A stretch of 64,000 bases of DNA, from contig JAHBTU010000002.1 in NCBI GenBank assembly GCA_019638455.1, positions 778,501 to 842,500 on the forward strand, in the 5' to 3' direction. Source of the stretch: Saprospiraceae bacterium (GTDB lineage Bacteria; Bacteroidota; Bacteroidia; Chitinophagales; Saprospiraceae). The position numbers were made by a program, and so were the translations under genes. This document shows positions 1-7,433 of this stretch, one piece after another. Below the pieces are notes generated by a model. The model was not told the origin of the DNA. It saw nothing but the letters and a program-made list of their open reading frames with translations, and did not search any database. Numbering within the stretch: the stretch's first letter is position 1; every line of letters starts with the position of its first letter.

Positions 1-1
1 T

Positions 2-931
2 TTTGGCTTCGTCGGGCTGTTTTTTCTGCAAAAAACCTTGCGACGACGGCATTCTGAAAAGGTCGTCGTGTGGACTTTGCTGGCGACCTTTTTTGGCACC
101 AACCTCTTCCACTACACCACGCGGGAGATGAGCATTTCGCACGTTTACTCGTTTTGTTTGTTCGCGTTTACAGCTTGGCACTTGCCGCGTTTTTATGAAA
201 AAACCTCTTGGACAAACGCTGCCTTGCTTGGCGGGTCGCTGGGTTGGATTGTGCTGATTCGCCCTGCCAATGCGCTCATCGCGCTGTTTGTGTACCTGTA
301 TGGCGTGTACTCGTGGCGCGACCTGAAAACCCGCACTCGTTTTTTCCTCGAACACTGGACGAAAGTGGGGGTGGCCGCGTTGACAGCGATTGCTTTTTTC
401 ATCCCGCAATTGCTTTACTGGCACGAAATGACTGGCCAATGGGTGCGCTACTCGTACGCCGACGAGAAGTTCATTTATTGGAACAAGCCGAAAATTCTCG
501 ACGTGCTGTTCGATGTGCAAAACGGCCTTTTTCTCTATTCGCCGATGGTGTTGCTCATGGTCTTGGGCATTTTCGTCGGGCTGCGGGAGCGCAAATATCA
601 CGCCCCCGCGCTCTTGCTGATTTTCTGCCTCGCTACCTACATTTTCGCCAGTTGGTGGGCGTGGTGGTTCGGCGGAGCGTTTGGGCATCGGTGCTATGTG
701 GAGTATTACGCGCTGCTGGCGCTGCCGTTGGCGGGTGTTTTTGAAAAAATATTCGCTTGGCGCTCCGCCGTGTTGCGCTGGCTCGTTCGCGCCATCGTCG
801 TGTTTCTGATGTATTACGGCACCAAACTCTCGTTCCTCTACAACCACCTGCCCGGCCTCTGGGATGGGGCCGATTGGCGCTGGAATTTTGAAAAAATCAG
901 ATGGGTTTGGTCTTATTTGTTCAAATGGTGA
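2..931 (+). CDS. Polytopic membrane protein, GT-C glycosyltransferase-like, 5' truncated
   Basis: The reading frame is open to the left edge, so the N-terminus lies outside the window and only the last 309 or so residues are seen. They form repeated hydrophobic spans separated by short Arg/Lys loops, with a Trp-rich segment (SWWAWWFGGAFGHRC) followed by a further membrane span. This layout resembles the C-terminal half of GT-C or family 39-like membrane glycosyltransferases of Bacteroidota, which transfer sugars from lipid-linked donors at the periplasmic face. No catalytic acidic motif is visible because the first loop is missing, so the enzyme class is inference. It is followed on the same strand by a sugar-kinase-like gene after an 88-bp gap that contains a long hairpin. 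Confidence 0.6.
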   Translation, partial: FGFVGLFFLQKTLRRRHSEKVVVWTLLATFFGTNLFHYTTREMSISHVYSFCLFAFTAWHLPRFYEKTSWTNAALLGGSLGWIVLIRPANALIALFVYLYGVYSWRDLKTRTRFFLEHWTKVGVAALTAIAFFIPQLLYWHEMTGQWVRYSYADEKFIYWNKPKILDVLFDVQNGLFLYSPMVLLMVLGIFVGLRERKYHAPALLLIFCLATYIFASWWAWWFGGAFGHRCYVEYYALLALPLAGVFEKIFAWRSAVLRWLVRAIVVFLMYYGTKLSFLYNHLPGLWDGADWRWNFEKIRWVWSYLFKW

Positions 932-934
932 TTT

Positions 935-998
935 CGTCATTGTTGTCATTAAGGTCATTAGGAGGATTTTTCAAAATGGCGGAATGACGACAATGACG
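935..998. terminator. Long stem-loop between two genes, possible terminator or attenuator
   Basis: Arms at 935-950 and 983-998 pair over 16 bp with a single G-T wobble, enclosing a 32-base loop. The AATGAC word recurs several more times up to the next start codon at 1020. There is no clean T-run, so factor-independent termination is uncertain; it could equally be a processing or attenuation structure in the leader of the downstream gene. Confidence 0.5.
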
Positions 999-1019
999 AA
1001 TGACGTTCAATGACGGTAA

Positions 1020-2057
1020 ATGACGAACAACGAAATCCCCCACCGCTTCTTCCAATTCGACCGCTGGCTCGGCGCTGCGCCTGTCGGCAGCGGCAACATC
1101 AATGATACCTTTCGCATTGATTTTGAGAGAAATGGCGTGCAAGAAACTTGGTTGCTCCAACGCCTGAACCACCTCGTTTTCAAAGACCCGGATGCCGTGA
1201 TGCGGAATACGGTAGCCGTGTGCGAGCACCTTTCCGAGCGAGATTTTCCCTATAAAATAGCTATGCCCCAAAAAGCTTTGGATGGGCAATACTTGCAGCA
1301 TGACGAACAGGGGAATTGCTGGCGCGTGTTTCCTTTTTTTGAAAACACGTTCGCGCCCGAAGGCGTGGCGGATGCCCATGTCGCCTATGAAGGGGCGCGG
1401 GCTTACGGCGCGTTTGCGCGGGCGCTGCGCGATTTTCCGCCAGAGCGACTGAGCGAGACCATTCCGGGTTTTCACGACACCGATCGGCGCTGGCAGGTGT
1501 TCTTGGGGGTGTTGGAAAAAAATCCCGTGAACCGCGCCGAGGTTTCCACGCCCGAAATCGAGGCCATGTTCGCAGCCAAGCCTATTTTTGAAAGAATAAG
1601 CCAATTGAAACGCAGCGGTGCCCTGCCGCTCCGTGTCACCCACAACGACACCAAAGCAGGCAACGTGCTGCTCGACCCGGCGCTCCGCAAGGCTGTGGCC
1701 GTGATTGATTTGGATACGGTGATGCCCGGCACGCTCCTCTCCGATTTTGGCGACATGGTGCGCACTTTTGTGCCCACTGGCCGGGAAGACGAGCCTGAAC
1801 CTGTTTCGCTTCGCCTCGACATTCTCGACGCGCTGCAACACGGTTTTTTGGAGGAAACCGCCGATTTTTTGCTTCCCGCTGAAAAGGAAAACCTTCCGCT
1901 CGGCGCGGTGTGGATTGCTGGCGAGCAGGCGCTGCGTTTTCTCACCGATTGGCTGGCGGGAGACGTCTATTACAAAATCCGTTGGCCTGAGCACAATCTG
2001 GCGCGGGCGAGGAATCAATTGGCCCTGTTCAAAGAGTTGAGAAGGGTTGAGGTTTAG
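1020..2057 (+). CDS. APH/choline-kinase-fold phosphotransferase (N-acetylhexosamine kinase-like)
   Basis: This 345-residue protein has the protein-kinase-like fold of aminoglycoside phosphotransferases. Residues about 207-217 carry the catalytic loop HNDTKAGNVLLD (Brenner HxDxxxxN pattern with Asn and Asp), and VIDLDTVMPG about 20 residues later supplies the metal-binding DxD. An N-terminal GSGNINDTF replaces the P-loop. Proteins of this length and motif set in Bacteroidota are often annotated as N-acetylhexosamine 1-kinase or mucin desulfatase relatives, acting in the cytoplasm on amino sugars; the exact substrate cannot be read here. The ATG at 1020 lies among repeated AATGAC words; no better start exists upstream. 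The 3' end is convergent with gatA and shares an inverted repeat with it. Confidence 0.75.
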   Translation: MTNNEIPHRFFQFDRWLGAAPVGSGNINDTFRIDFERNGVQETWLLQRLNHLVFKDPDAVMRNTVAVCEHLSERDFPYKIAMPQKALDGQYLQHDEQGNCWRVFPFFENTFAPEGVADAHVAYEGARAYGAFARALRDFPPERLSETIPGFHDTDRRWQVFLGVLEKNPVNRAEVSTPEIEAMFAAKPIFERISQLKRSGALPLRVTHNDTKAGNVLLDPALRKAVAVIDLDTVMPGTLLSDFGDMVRTFVPTGREDEPEPVSLRLDILDALQHGFLEETADFLLPAEKENLPLGAVWIAGEQALRFLTDWLAGDVYYKIRWPEHNLARARNQLALFKELRRVEV

Positions 2058-2098
2058 AGGTCTCAACTTCCCTCACCCCCTCTCAACCTTTCTCAACT
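2035..2098. terminator. Inverted repeat across two convergent gene ends
   Basis: Arms at 2035-2051 and 2082-2098 match at 16 of 17 positions in opposite orientation. Each arm is inside a coding region: the left encodes the last residues of the kinase-like gene, the right the last residues of gatA, so both proteins end in a similar Leu-Arg-Lys/Arg-Val-Glu tail. It probably works as a bidirectional terminator for the convergent pair. Confidence 0.55.
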
Positions 2099-3524
2099 TT
2101 TGCGCGAAGTCCAGTAATTTCCCTTCTTCCCACATTCCAGCCATGAGTTGCACCCCCACCGGGAGCCTGTTTTCGGGATGTTTTCCCGCTGGAATGGCCA
2201 AGGCCGGAATACCTGCCAGATTGGCCAACACGGTGTAAATATCGGAGAGGTACATCGCCACCGGGTCGGCAGATTTTTCGCCGAAACGCCAAGCCGTCGT
2301 CGGTGCGACGGGCATTAGGATAAAATCAAAATCCCTCAGGATGGCAAAGATGCGTTGGCGGATGAGCGCCCGCGCCCTTTGCGCCTTGCCGTAATACGCA
2401 TCGTAGTAGCCGCTGCTCAGCACGAACGTGCCGAGCAAGATGCGCCGCTTCACCTCCTCGCTGAAACCCTCCGAGCGACTGAGCAAATAGGTCTCCTCCA
2501 AGGTTTTTGCCGCTGGGCTTCGACGGCCATAGCGAATGCCATCGTAACGGGCCAGATTGGAACTTGCCTCTGCGGTGGTGAGCACATAGTAGGTCGGGAT
2601 GATGAAATCCAGCAAGTCGAACGAAACGGGTTCCACCGCGTGTCCTGCTGCTTGAAGTTGCTCGATAAAGCCCAAAGTCGCGTTGCGAACGCCCGCCTCC
2701 ATGCCTTCGCTATCGAGGGCTTCGGGGAAATAGGCAATTTTTAGGGTGGAGGGTGGAGGGTGGAGGGCGGAGGGTTTAGTCTCCGCCTCCCGCCCTTTGC
2801 CATCTGTCGCAGTCGCATCGAAATCGTCGGGGCCTTCCATGACTTTCAACAGGGTGGCGATATCGGCTGGGTTGTGTGCCAACACCCCGATTTGGTCGAA
2901 CGAAGAGCCGTAGGCAATGAGGCCATGCCGCGAGATGCGCCCGTAAGTTGGCTTGAAACCCCAGATGCCGCAGAATCCCGCTGGCTGGCGCACCGAGCCA
3001 CCCGTGTCGCTGCCCAAGGCGGCCAGACAAGTATCCGTCTGCACCGATACCGCGGCGCCACCCGACGAGCCTCCGGGGACTCGCGAAGGGTCGGCGGCAT
3101 TCAGGACGGGGCCATGGATGGAATTTTCGTTGGACGACCCCATGCCGAACTGGTCGCAGTTGGTGCGCCCTATGATGATGGCATCTTCGGCCAAAAGGCG
3201 CTCCACCGCCGTGGCTGAATAGAGCGAGGTGAACCCTTCGAGTATTTTCGAGGCCGCCGTCACTTGGTGGCCCGCATAGCAAATGTTGTCTTTGATGGAA
3301 ATGACCGCGCCGCAGAGTCGCCCCATTTTGGTGGGCGCTTCACCCAAATGCGCGTCGAGTGCGTCGGCCTTTGACAGCGCCTCGTCGGCCCACACTTCTA
3401 TGTAAGCGTTGAGGTGTCGCGTTTTTTCGATTTGAGCCAGATAATGCCCCACTATGGCGCGGCAGGTTGTTTCGCCTGTCCGCAGCGCGGCTTGAATATC
3501 GGAAAGCGAGGTGTATTTCGGCAT
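2073..3524 (-). CDS. gatA: Glutamyl-tRNA(Gln)/aspartyl-tRNA(Asn) amidotransferase subunit A
   Basis: A 483-residue amidase-signature protein. GatA releases ammonia from glutamine so that the GatB partner can amidate Glu-tRNA(Gln) or Asp-tRNA(Asn) in the cytoplasm. The catalytic triad is visible: Lys78 in SIKDN, cis-Ser153 in GGSSGG and nucleophile Ser177 in DTGGSVRQPA, followed by the family motif FKPTYGRISRHGL. The ATG at 3524 is chosen because the longer frame begins only with a TTG. It is the last gene of the tightly spaced run mnmG-trxA-gatA (24 bp after trxA). An oddity is a Pro-rich stretch around residues 248-260 encoded by five tandem heptamers, lying in the variable loop before KIAYFPEAL. 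gatB and gatC are not in the window. Confidence 0.95.
   Translation of the reverse strand: MPKYTSLSDIQAALRTGETTCRAIVGHYLAQIEKTRHLNAYIEVWADEALSKADALDAHLGEAPTKMGRLCGAVISIKDNICYAGHQVTAASKILEGFTSLYSATAVERLLAEDAIIIGRTNCDQFGMGSSNENSIHGPVLNAADPSRVPGGSSGGAAVSVQTDTCLAALGSDTGGSVRQPAGFCGIWGFKPTYGRISRHGLIAYGSSFDQIGVLAHNPADIATLLKVMEGPDDFDATATDGKGREAETKPSALHPPPSTLKIAYFPEALDSEGMEAGVRNATLGFIEQLQAAGHAVEPVSFDLLDFIIPTYYVLTTAEASSNLARYDGIRYGRRSPAAKTLEETYLLSRSEGFSEEVKRRILLGTFVLSSGYYDAYYGKAQRARALIRQRIFAILRDFDFILMPVAPTTAWRFGEKSADPVAMYLSDIYTVLANLAGIPALAIPAGKHPENRLPVGVQLMAGMWEEGKLLDFAQKLRKVERG
2744..2778. repeat. In-frame heptamer block inside gatA
   Basis: Five tandem 7-bp units: GGGTGGA three times, then GGGCGGA and GGGTTTA. 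On the gatA coding strand they give an SALHPPPSTL-type peptide. The unit is the same heptamer (CCCTCCA on the other strand) as the intergenic array at 32063-32251. Because 35 is not a multiple of three, flanking bases complete the frame. Confidence 0.85.
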
Positions 3525-3548
3525 AGACGGGGGCAAATATGGTGCTTC

Positions 3549-3857
3549 TCAGGCAGTTTTTTCGGCAGCCTCTACCGCACGGCGCAAAGCGTCTTTGGAC
3601 AGCACGCCCGCCTCCCGCCAAAGTTCCCGCCCGTTTTTGTAAACCACGAACATTGGCACGCCCATGACTTTTTGCTGCACGGCGAGAGCGGTGTTTTTGT
3701 CCACGTCAATTTTCACGATGCGCACCCGGTCGCCCATTTCGGCTTTCAAGGCATCCAACACGGGGTGCATGGTGCGGCATGGGCCACACCAGGGTGCCCA
3801 AAAATCAACGAGCACTGGAATGGGAGAGTTGATGAGTGATTCGTATGAGGATTTCAT
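3549..3857 (-). CDS. trxA: Thioredoxin
   Basis: A 102-residue cytoplasmic thioredoxin, of the usual length for the family. The redox site WCGPC is at residues 23-27 in the context VDFWAPWCGPC, and the cis-Pro motif GVPMF follows at about residue 69. There is no signal peptide, so it acts in the cytosol as a general disulfide reductase, normally reduced by thioredoxin reductase. It sits 13 bp downstream of mnmG and 24 bp upstream of gatA on the same strand, which suggests co-transcription. The Lys-Ile-Asp-Val-Asp-Lys-Asn segment before the middle helix is typical of thioredoxins. Confidence 0.95.
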   Translation of the reverse strand: MKSSYESLINSPIPVLVDFWAPWCGPCRTMHPVLDALKAEMGDRVRIVKIDVDKNTALAVQQKVMGVPMFVVYKNGRELWREAGVLSKDALRRAVEAAEKTA

Positions 3858-3870
3858 GTTTGACTTGTTT

Positions 3871-5736
3871 TTATCTGCACAAATGCACCAGCAACACGCT
3901 CACATCCGCAGGGTTCACGCCCGAAATGCGGCTGGCTTGGCCGATGGTGCGCGGCTTCATGCGAGAGAGTTTTTGGCGGGCCTCGTTGCTCAGGCCGCTC
4001 ACACCCGTGTAGTCAAAATCGGGGTGCAAATGCAAGTCTTCGAGGCGGCTCATTTTGTCCACCATCTCCTGCTCTTTTTGGATGTAGCCCTCGTACTTGG
4101 TGTTGATTTCGGCCAACTCGACAAACTCCCGCTCGTAAGGCACGAGAAATTGGGCGAGTTCCGGCAGCCAATTCGCTAAACTCGGAATATCCACCTGCGG
4201 ACGCAGCAAGATGTTGTAGAGTTTCACCTTCTGAACAATCGGCGCAGAATCAACCGACTGCAAATAGCCATTCACCTCGCCGGGGCTGACGGAGGCGTTG
4301 CGGAAGAAGGCTTCGATTTCGGCGGCAGCCTGCGTTTTTGCCCGCACCCTGTCCATTCGCACGTCGGTGCCGCGCACGCCGAGTCGGTGCGCGATGGGTG
4401 TGAGGCGAAGGTCGGCATTGTCTTGCCGGAGCAGGATGCGATATTCGGCGCGGCTGGTAAACATCCGGTATGGCTCCTGTGTGCCTTTATTCACGAGGTC
4501 GTCAATCAAAACGCCGATATAGGCTTCGGAGCGTTTGAGCACGAGCGGCGCTTCGCCTTTCACGCTCAAAGCAGCATTCAACCCAGCCATCAACCCCTGG
4601 CAGGCGGCTTCTTCATAGCCCGTCGTGCCGTTGATTTGACCTGCAAAAAAGAGGTTTTTCACCAAGTTGGTTTCCAGCGTGGTTTGCAATTGCGTGGGTG
4701 GAAAATAGTCGTACTCGATGGCATAGCCGGGGCGAAACATCTTGACGTTTTCCAACCCGGGTATTTCCTTTAAGGCTTTGAACTGCACGTCTTCGGGCAG
4801 CGATGAGGAGAAGCCGTTGATGTAAATTTCCACCGTGTCCCAGCCTTCCGGTTCGATGAAAAGTTGGTGGCGGTCTTTGTCGCTGAACCGGTCTATTTTG
4901 TCCTCGATGCTCGGGCAATAGCGCGGCCCCACGCCCTGAATGCGCCCGTTGAACATGGGCGATTGGTCAAAACCCGTGCGCAGCGTGTCGTGTACTTTTG
5001 GGTTGGTGTAGGTAATCCAGCAGCAGAGTTGTTTGTCCAAAAGCGGCGTGTCGGTGTAAGAAAACTTGCCGGGTGGGAAATCGCCGTCCTGTCGCTCCAT
5101 TTTGGAATAGTCGAGCGAGCGCCCGTCAATGCGGGGCGGGGTGCCCGTCTTCATGCGGCCAGCCTCGAAACCGAGTTCGACGAGCTGCTCGGTGATGCCT
5201 TTGGCTGCCGATTCGCCCGCGCGCCCCCCTCCGAATTGTTTTTCGCCGATGTGGATGATGCCGTTCAGGAAAGTGCCGTTGGTGAGCACCACCGTTCGCC
5301 CTTCAATTTCCAGCCCCATGCTCGTGCGCACACCACACACCCGACCGTCCTTCACGACGAGGCCGCGCACCATTTCCTGCCAAAAATCTATGTTGGGGTG
5401 TTGTTCCAACATTTGCCGCCATTTCGCGGCGAAAAGCATCCGGTCGCTTTGCGCTCGCGGACTCCACATGGCAGGGCCTTTGGAACGGTTGAGCATCCGA
5501 AATTGGACAGCCGTGTGGTCGGTCACGATGCCCGAATAGCCGCCCAAGGCATCCACCTCTCGCACGATTTGCCCCTTTGCCACGCCGCCCATCGCGGGGT
5601 TGCAGCTCATCTGCCCGATGGTCTGCATATTCATGGTGGCCAGCAGGACTTTGCAGCCCATGTTGGCGGCAGCGACGGCGGCCTCGCACCCCGCATGGCC
5701 TGCGCCGACTACTATGACATCGTATTTTGGAAACAT
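3871..5736 (-). CDS. mnmG: tRNA U34 carboxymethylaminomethyl synthesis flavoprotein MnmG
   Basis: A 621-residue protein of standard MnmG (GidA) length. The FAD-binding Rossmann motif [10 protein letters not shown] starts at residue 11. Family signatures follow: [30 protein letters not shown] and [14 protein letters not shown]. With MnmE, MnmG installs the aminomethyl-type group on C5 of uridine 34 in certain tRNAs. The C-terminal helical domain ending in [18 protein letters not shown] is the MnmE and tRNA contact region. MnmA, which adds the 2-thio group to the same base, is encoded at 15269-16369, so both branches of the pathway occur in this window. It is the first gene of the mnmG-trxA-gatA run. 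Confidence 0.96.
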   Translation of the reverse strand: MFPKYDVIVVGAGHAGCEAAVAAANMGCKVLLATMNMQTIGQMSCNPAMGGVAKGQIVREVDALGGYSGIVTDHTAVQFRMLNRSKGPAMWSPRAQSDRMLFAAKWRQMLEQHPNIDFWQEMVRGLVVKDGRVCGVRTSMGLEIEGRTVVLTNGTFLNGIIHIGEKQFGGGRAGESAAKGITEQLVELGFEAGRMKTGTPPRIDGRSLDYSKMERQDGDFPPGKFSYTDTPLLDKQLCCWITYTNPKVHDTLRTGFDQSPMFNGRIQGVGPRYCPSIEDKIDRFSDKDRHQLFIEPEGWDTVEIYINGFSSSLPEDVQFKALKEIPGLENVKMFRPGYAIEYDYFPPTQLQTTLETNLVKNLFFAGQINGTTGYEEAACQGLMAGLNAALSVKGEAPLVLKRSEAYIGVLIDDLVNKGTQEPYRMFTSRAEYRILLRQDNADLRLTPIAHRLGVRGTDVRMDRVRAKTQAAAEIEAFFRNASVSPGEVNGYLQSVDSAPIVQKVKLYNILLRPQVDIPSLANWLPELAQFLVPYEREFVELAEINTKYEGYIQKEQEMVDKMSRLEDLHLHPDFDYTGVSGLSNEARQKLSRMKPRTIGQASRISGVNPADVSVLLVHLCR

Positions 5737-5760
5737 TTTTTAATGAAAGGTTTTGGAGTT

Positions 5761-5818
5761 GCTACAAAGGCGCAAAGACTCCAAGAAGTTGATTTTAAAA
5801 TCTTTGTGTCTTTGTGGC
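5761..5818. repeat. Imperfect hairpin of the CAAAGAC intergenic family
   Basis: Arms 5761-5778 and 5801-5818 pair at about 15 of 18 positions. The CTTTGTGTCTTTG wording recurs in inverted form at 22721-22794, and a related hairpin lies at 58636-58674. It stands in the leader of mnmG. Confidence 0.6.
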
Positions 5819-5842
5819 AAAATTTTAATCACGACGAACTAA

Positions 5843-5866
5843 AACCCTTTTTTTGAAAAAAGGGTT
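5843..5866. terminator. AACCCTTTTTT hairpin, probable terminator
   Basis: A perfect 11-bp inverted repeat (5843-5853 with 5856-5866) and a 2-base loop lies directly after the end of the minus-strand DUF5615 gene. The stem itself gives the T-run on either strand, which fits a terminator of the toxin-antitoxin-like operon before mnmG. Confidence 0.6.
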
Positions 5867-5894
5867 GGCAAAGGTAGGCCAAAAAGCAGAGGTT

Positions 5895-6246
5895 TTAGCG
5901 GATTCTCAATCGCCCATGCTGGAAAACACAGAATCGTTTTTCTATTTGCTCGGCGAAGTTTTCAATTATCCAACGCACGATTTTTGCTTTTTCTTCGCCA
6001 GTAGCATCTTCCATACGAAGCAGCAGAACCCCGTTGTGTTTTTGGCTGGCACGATAGACCAATTCGCCAAAATCCTTGTCCATTGTGATTACCATGTGGC
6101 CTTCTTTTTCGGCGATGGAAAGAATGTCAGAATCAGGCATGGATGGATGGGTCAAGGTCAAGAATAGAAATCGTATCGTAACCTTTCAAACGAAGGTAAT
6201 TATGAGTCTTGGCACCTGCGCCCACGGCAAGTGCAAATTTCAACAT
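5895..6246 (-). pseudogene. DUF5615 PIN-like toxin gene, frameshifted by an ATGG repeat
   Basis: The downstream part (81 residues from MPDSDILS) is a clear DUF5615 domain with ITMDKDFGEL. Reading upstream from the ATG at 6246 gives a second in-phase piece, LRLKGYDTISILDLDPS, that continues the domain but in another frame. The break is at three tandem ATGG units (6139-6150, plus strand); removing one unit joins the two pieces into a protein of about 115 residues, the family's usual size. The first Asp expected near the N-terminus (AD-V-G pattern) appears to be Ala. The start lies 3 bp after the DUF433 stop, the usual antitoxin-toxin order. A remaining internal start could give only the C-terminal part. 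Sequencing error in the repeat cannot be excluded. Confidence 0.75.
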
Positions 6247-6249
6247 CTC

Positions 6250-6495
6250 TCAGGTCGTTACAGAATAGACCCGCTCATTCTCAACAAGTTGGGAGCCATA
6301 TAAGATGCAAGCTTGAATGTCGGCAGATTCTAAAAAAGGAAAGTCATCGTGAAGTTGTTGGTATGTTAAACCACCTCCAACTCCGTTAAAAATATGCTCC
6401 ACCGTAAGGCGAGTGCCTCGTATGGCGGGCTTCCCCAACATGACTTTGGGGCTTACCGTGATGCGGGCGAGGAGCTGTTCGGTAGATTGCTGCAT
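6250..6495 (-). CDS. DUF433 antitoxin-like protein
   Basis: An 81-residue protein from MQQSTEQLLARITVSP. The segment VMLGKPAIRGTRLTVEHIF followed by LHDDFPFLESADIQACILY is the diagnostic DUF433 pattern, a winged-helix-like fold found next to DUF5615 PIN-like proteins. By family knowledge the pair is treated as a type II toxin-antitoxin module in which this protein binds the toxin and its own promoter; no direct evidence is in the sequence. The frame extends further upstream to 6576, but that part has no family similarity, so the ATG at 6495 is chosen. The stop is 3 bp before the partner start, showing translational coupling. The local base composition is more AT-rich than that of the neighbouring housekeeping genes. 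Confidence 0.8.
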   Translation of the reverse strand: MQQSTEQLLARITVSPKVMLGKPAIRGTRLTVEHIFNGVGGGLTYQQLHDDFPFLESADIQACILYGSQLVENERVYSVTT

Positions 6496-6609
6496 AAATC
6501 GGAATTTTTTATGCAAACTTACAAAGAATTCCCGCTTGTATGGAAACGATGTCGCACAGAAGCAGCACTTTCTCAAAAAAAGACGCTTCTTGCTTTCGCA
6601 TTAAATTAG

Positions 6610-6673
6610 GTGTGGCATGACCGCTCATGGTTACTCTACTTTATTCAATGTTCTCAAAGCGGTCATGCCACAC
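6610..6673. repeat. Perfect 16-bp inverted repeat
   Basis: Arms 6610-6625 and 6658-6673 (GTGTGGCATGACCGCT and its reverse complement) are identical and enclose 32 bases. It lies upstream of the DUF433 gene in the 435-bp gene-free interval 6496-6930. It could be a terminator-like structure or an operator; no T-run follows. Confidence 0.7.
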
Positions 6674-6696
6674 TTACGCACCGCGATTTGACTACC

Positions 6697-6821
6697 CCCC
6701 GTGCGTCAGCCGGGGGAAAGAAACAGACAAAAAAGGGGTGGGTTTTAACCCAAAATGTAGGCTTTGGGGTTAAAACCCCGCTTGGATAGGTTGCTGCCCG
6801 CCCTCTGGCTAAAGCACGGGG
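6697..6821. repeat. Palindrome-rich element, possible miniature or REP-like unit
   Basis: Ends CCCCGTGCGTCAGCCGG (6697-6713) and CTGGCTAAAGCACGGGG (6805-6821) are imperfect inverted copies. Inside are two perfect palindromes, GGGTTTTAACCC (6740-6751) and GGGGTTAAAACCCC (6766-6779). No reading frame is present. The arrangement resembles a REP-like or non-autonomous IS unit, but no second copy was seen in this window. Confidence 0.5.
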
Positions 6822-6869
6822 CCAGCCAAAAGCATTAGATGTTTTTTAAGCGTTACTTAGATTAAAAAC

Positions 6870-6908
6870 AACAAGAGCCATCGCCGAAAATTCGGGATGA
6901 CTCTTGTT
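6870..6908 (-). terminator. Probable terminator of the lipocalin-like gene
   Basis: Arms AACAAGAGCCATC (6870-6882) and GATGACTCTTGTT (6896-6908) pair at 12 of 13 positions, with an inner CCGAA/TTCGG stem. Read on the minus strand the stem is followed by GTTTTTAAT, suitable for termination 22 bp after the stop codon at 6931. Confidence 0.65.
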
Positions 6909-6930
6909 TGTGCTGCTACAAAAGCAATAC

Positions 6931-7368
6931 CTATTTAGCCTGAAACGTCTGGCGGCTTCTGAAGCCAAGTATGTTGAGTTCAAAAACAAAACGGCTTTCG
7001 CTCAATTCGACGACCGTGCCAGTAAAAGTGCCACTGGATGGGTCGGACAAGGTGAGCGTTTTGCCATCGGCGCTCAGGCTCCAAGAAAATGTGGTGCTCT
7101 GTGGGTCGTCAGGGTCGCATTTTGTGGCGCCCTCGTCAAAAACCACCGTATCATCGTCGCGGAAATTGATGCAATCATCCTTTTCGCAGTCTTCAAGTGG
7201 GTCATCTTGCCATTGGTTGGTGGCCACGTTGAAGGTTTCGTTTTTGACGTAAGACCAGCAAGATGGCCCCGTCAACAGTTCTTCTGGAGACTTGCTGTCC
7301 TTGTTGCAAGCGGTCATCAAGAACGCGCCAACAGCAACCATCAAGAGCGATTTCAAAGTAATTTTCAT
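6931..7368 (-). CDS. Lipocalin-like lipoprotein
   Basis: A 145-residue protein beginning MKITLKSLLMVAVG with lipobox FLMTACNKD, so Cys20 should be lipidated and the protein anchored to the outer membrane or periplasm. After a Ser/Pro-rich linker come alternating beta-type segments (SWSLSADGKTLTLSD, GTFTGTVVELSESRFVFEL) like the lipocalin-like or DUF-type small lipoproteins common in Bacteroidota. Three Cys after the anchor (in SCWSY, EDCEKDDC) may form disulfides. No ligand can be named. The frame continues much further upstream, but that part overlaps the adhesin gene in another frame; the ATG at 7368 with the lipobox is chosen. Confidence 0.75.
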   Translation of the reverse strand: MKITLKSLLMVAVGAFLMTACNKDSKSPEELLTGPSCWSYVKNETFNVATNQWQDDPLEDCEKDDCINFRDDDTVVFDEGATKCDPDDPQSTTFSWSLSADGKTLTLSDPSSGTFTGTVVELSESRFVFELNILGFRSRQTFQAK

Positions 7369-7433
7369 AGTAATCAGTGTTAGGTTAGAGAATGTGTTGG
7401 GCCTGCAAATATAGGGGGAATTGCCCAGATACC

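Noticed and set aside
921..2066. Long open frame opposite the kinase-like gene
   Set aside because: It mirrors the codons of the plus-strand gene, which has clear kinase motifs; the antisense product has no domain.
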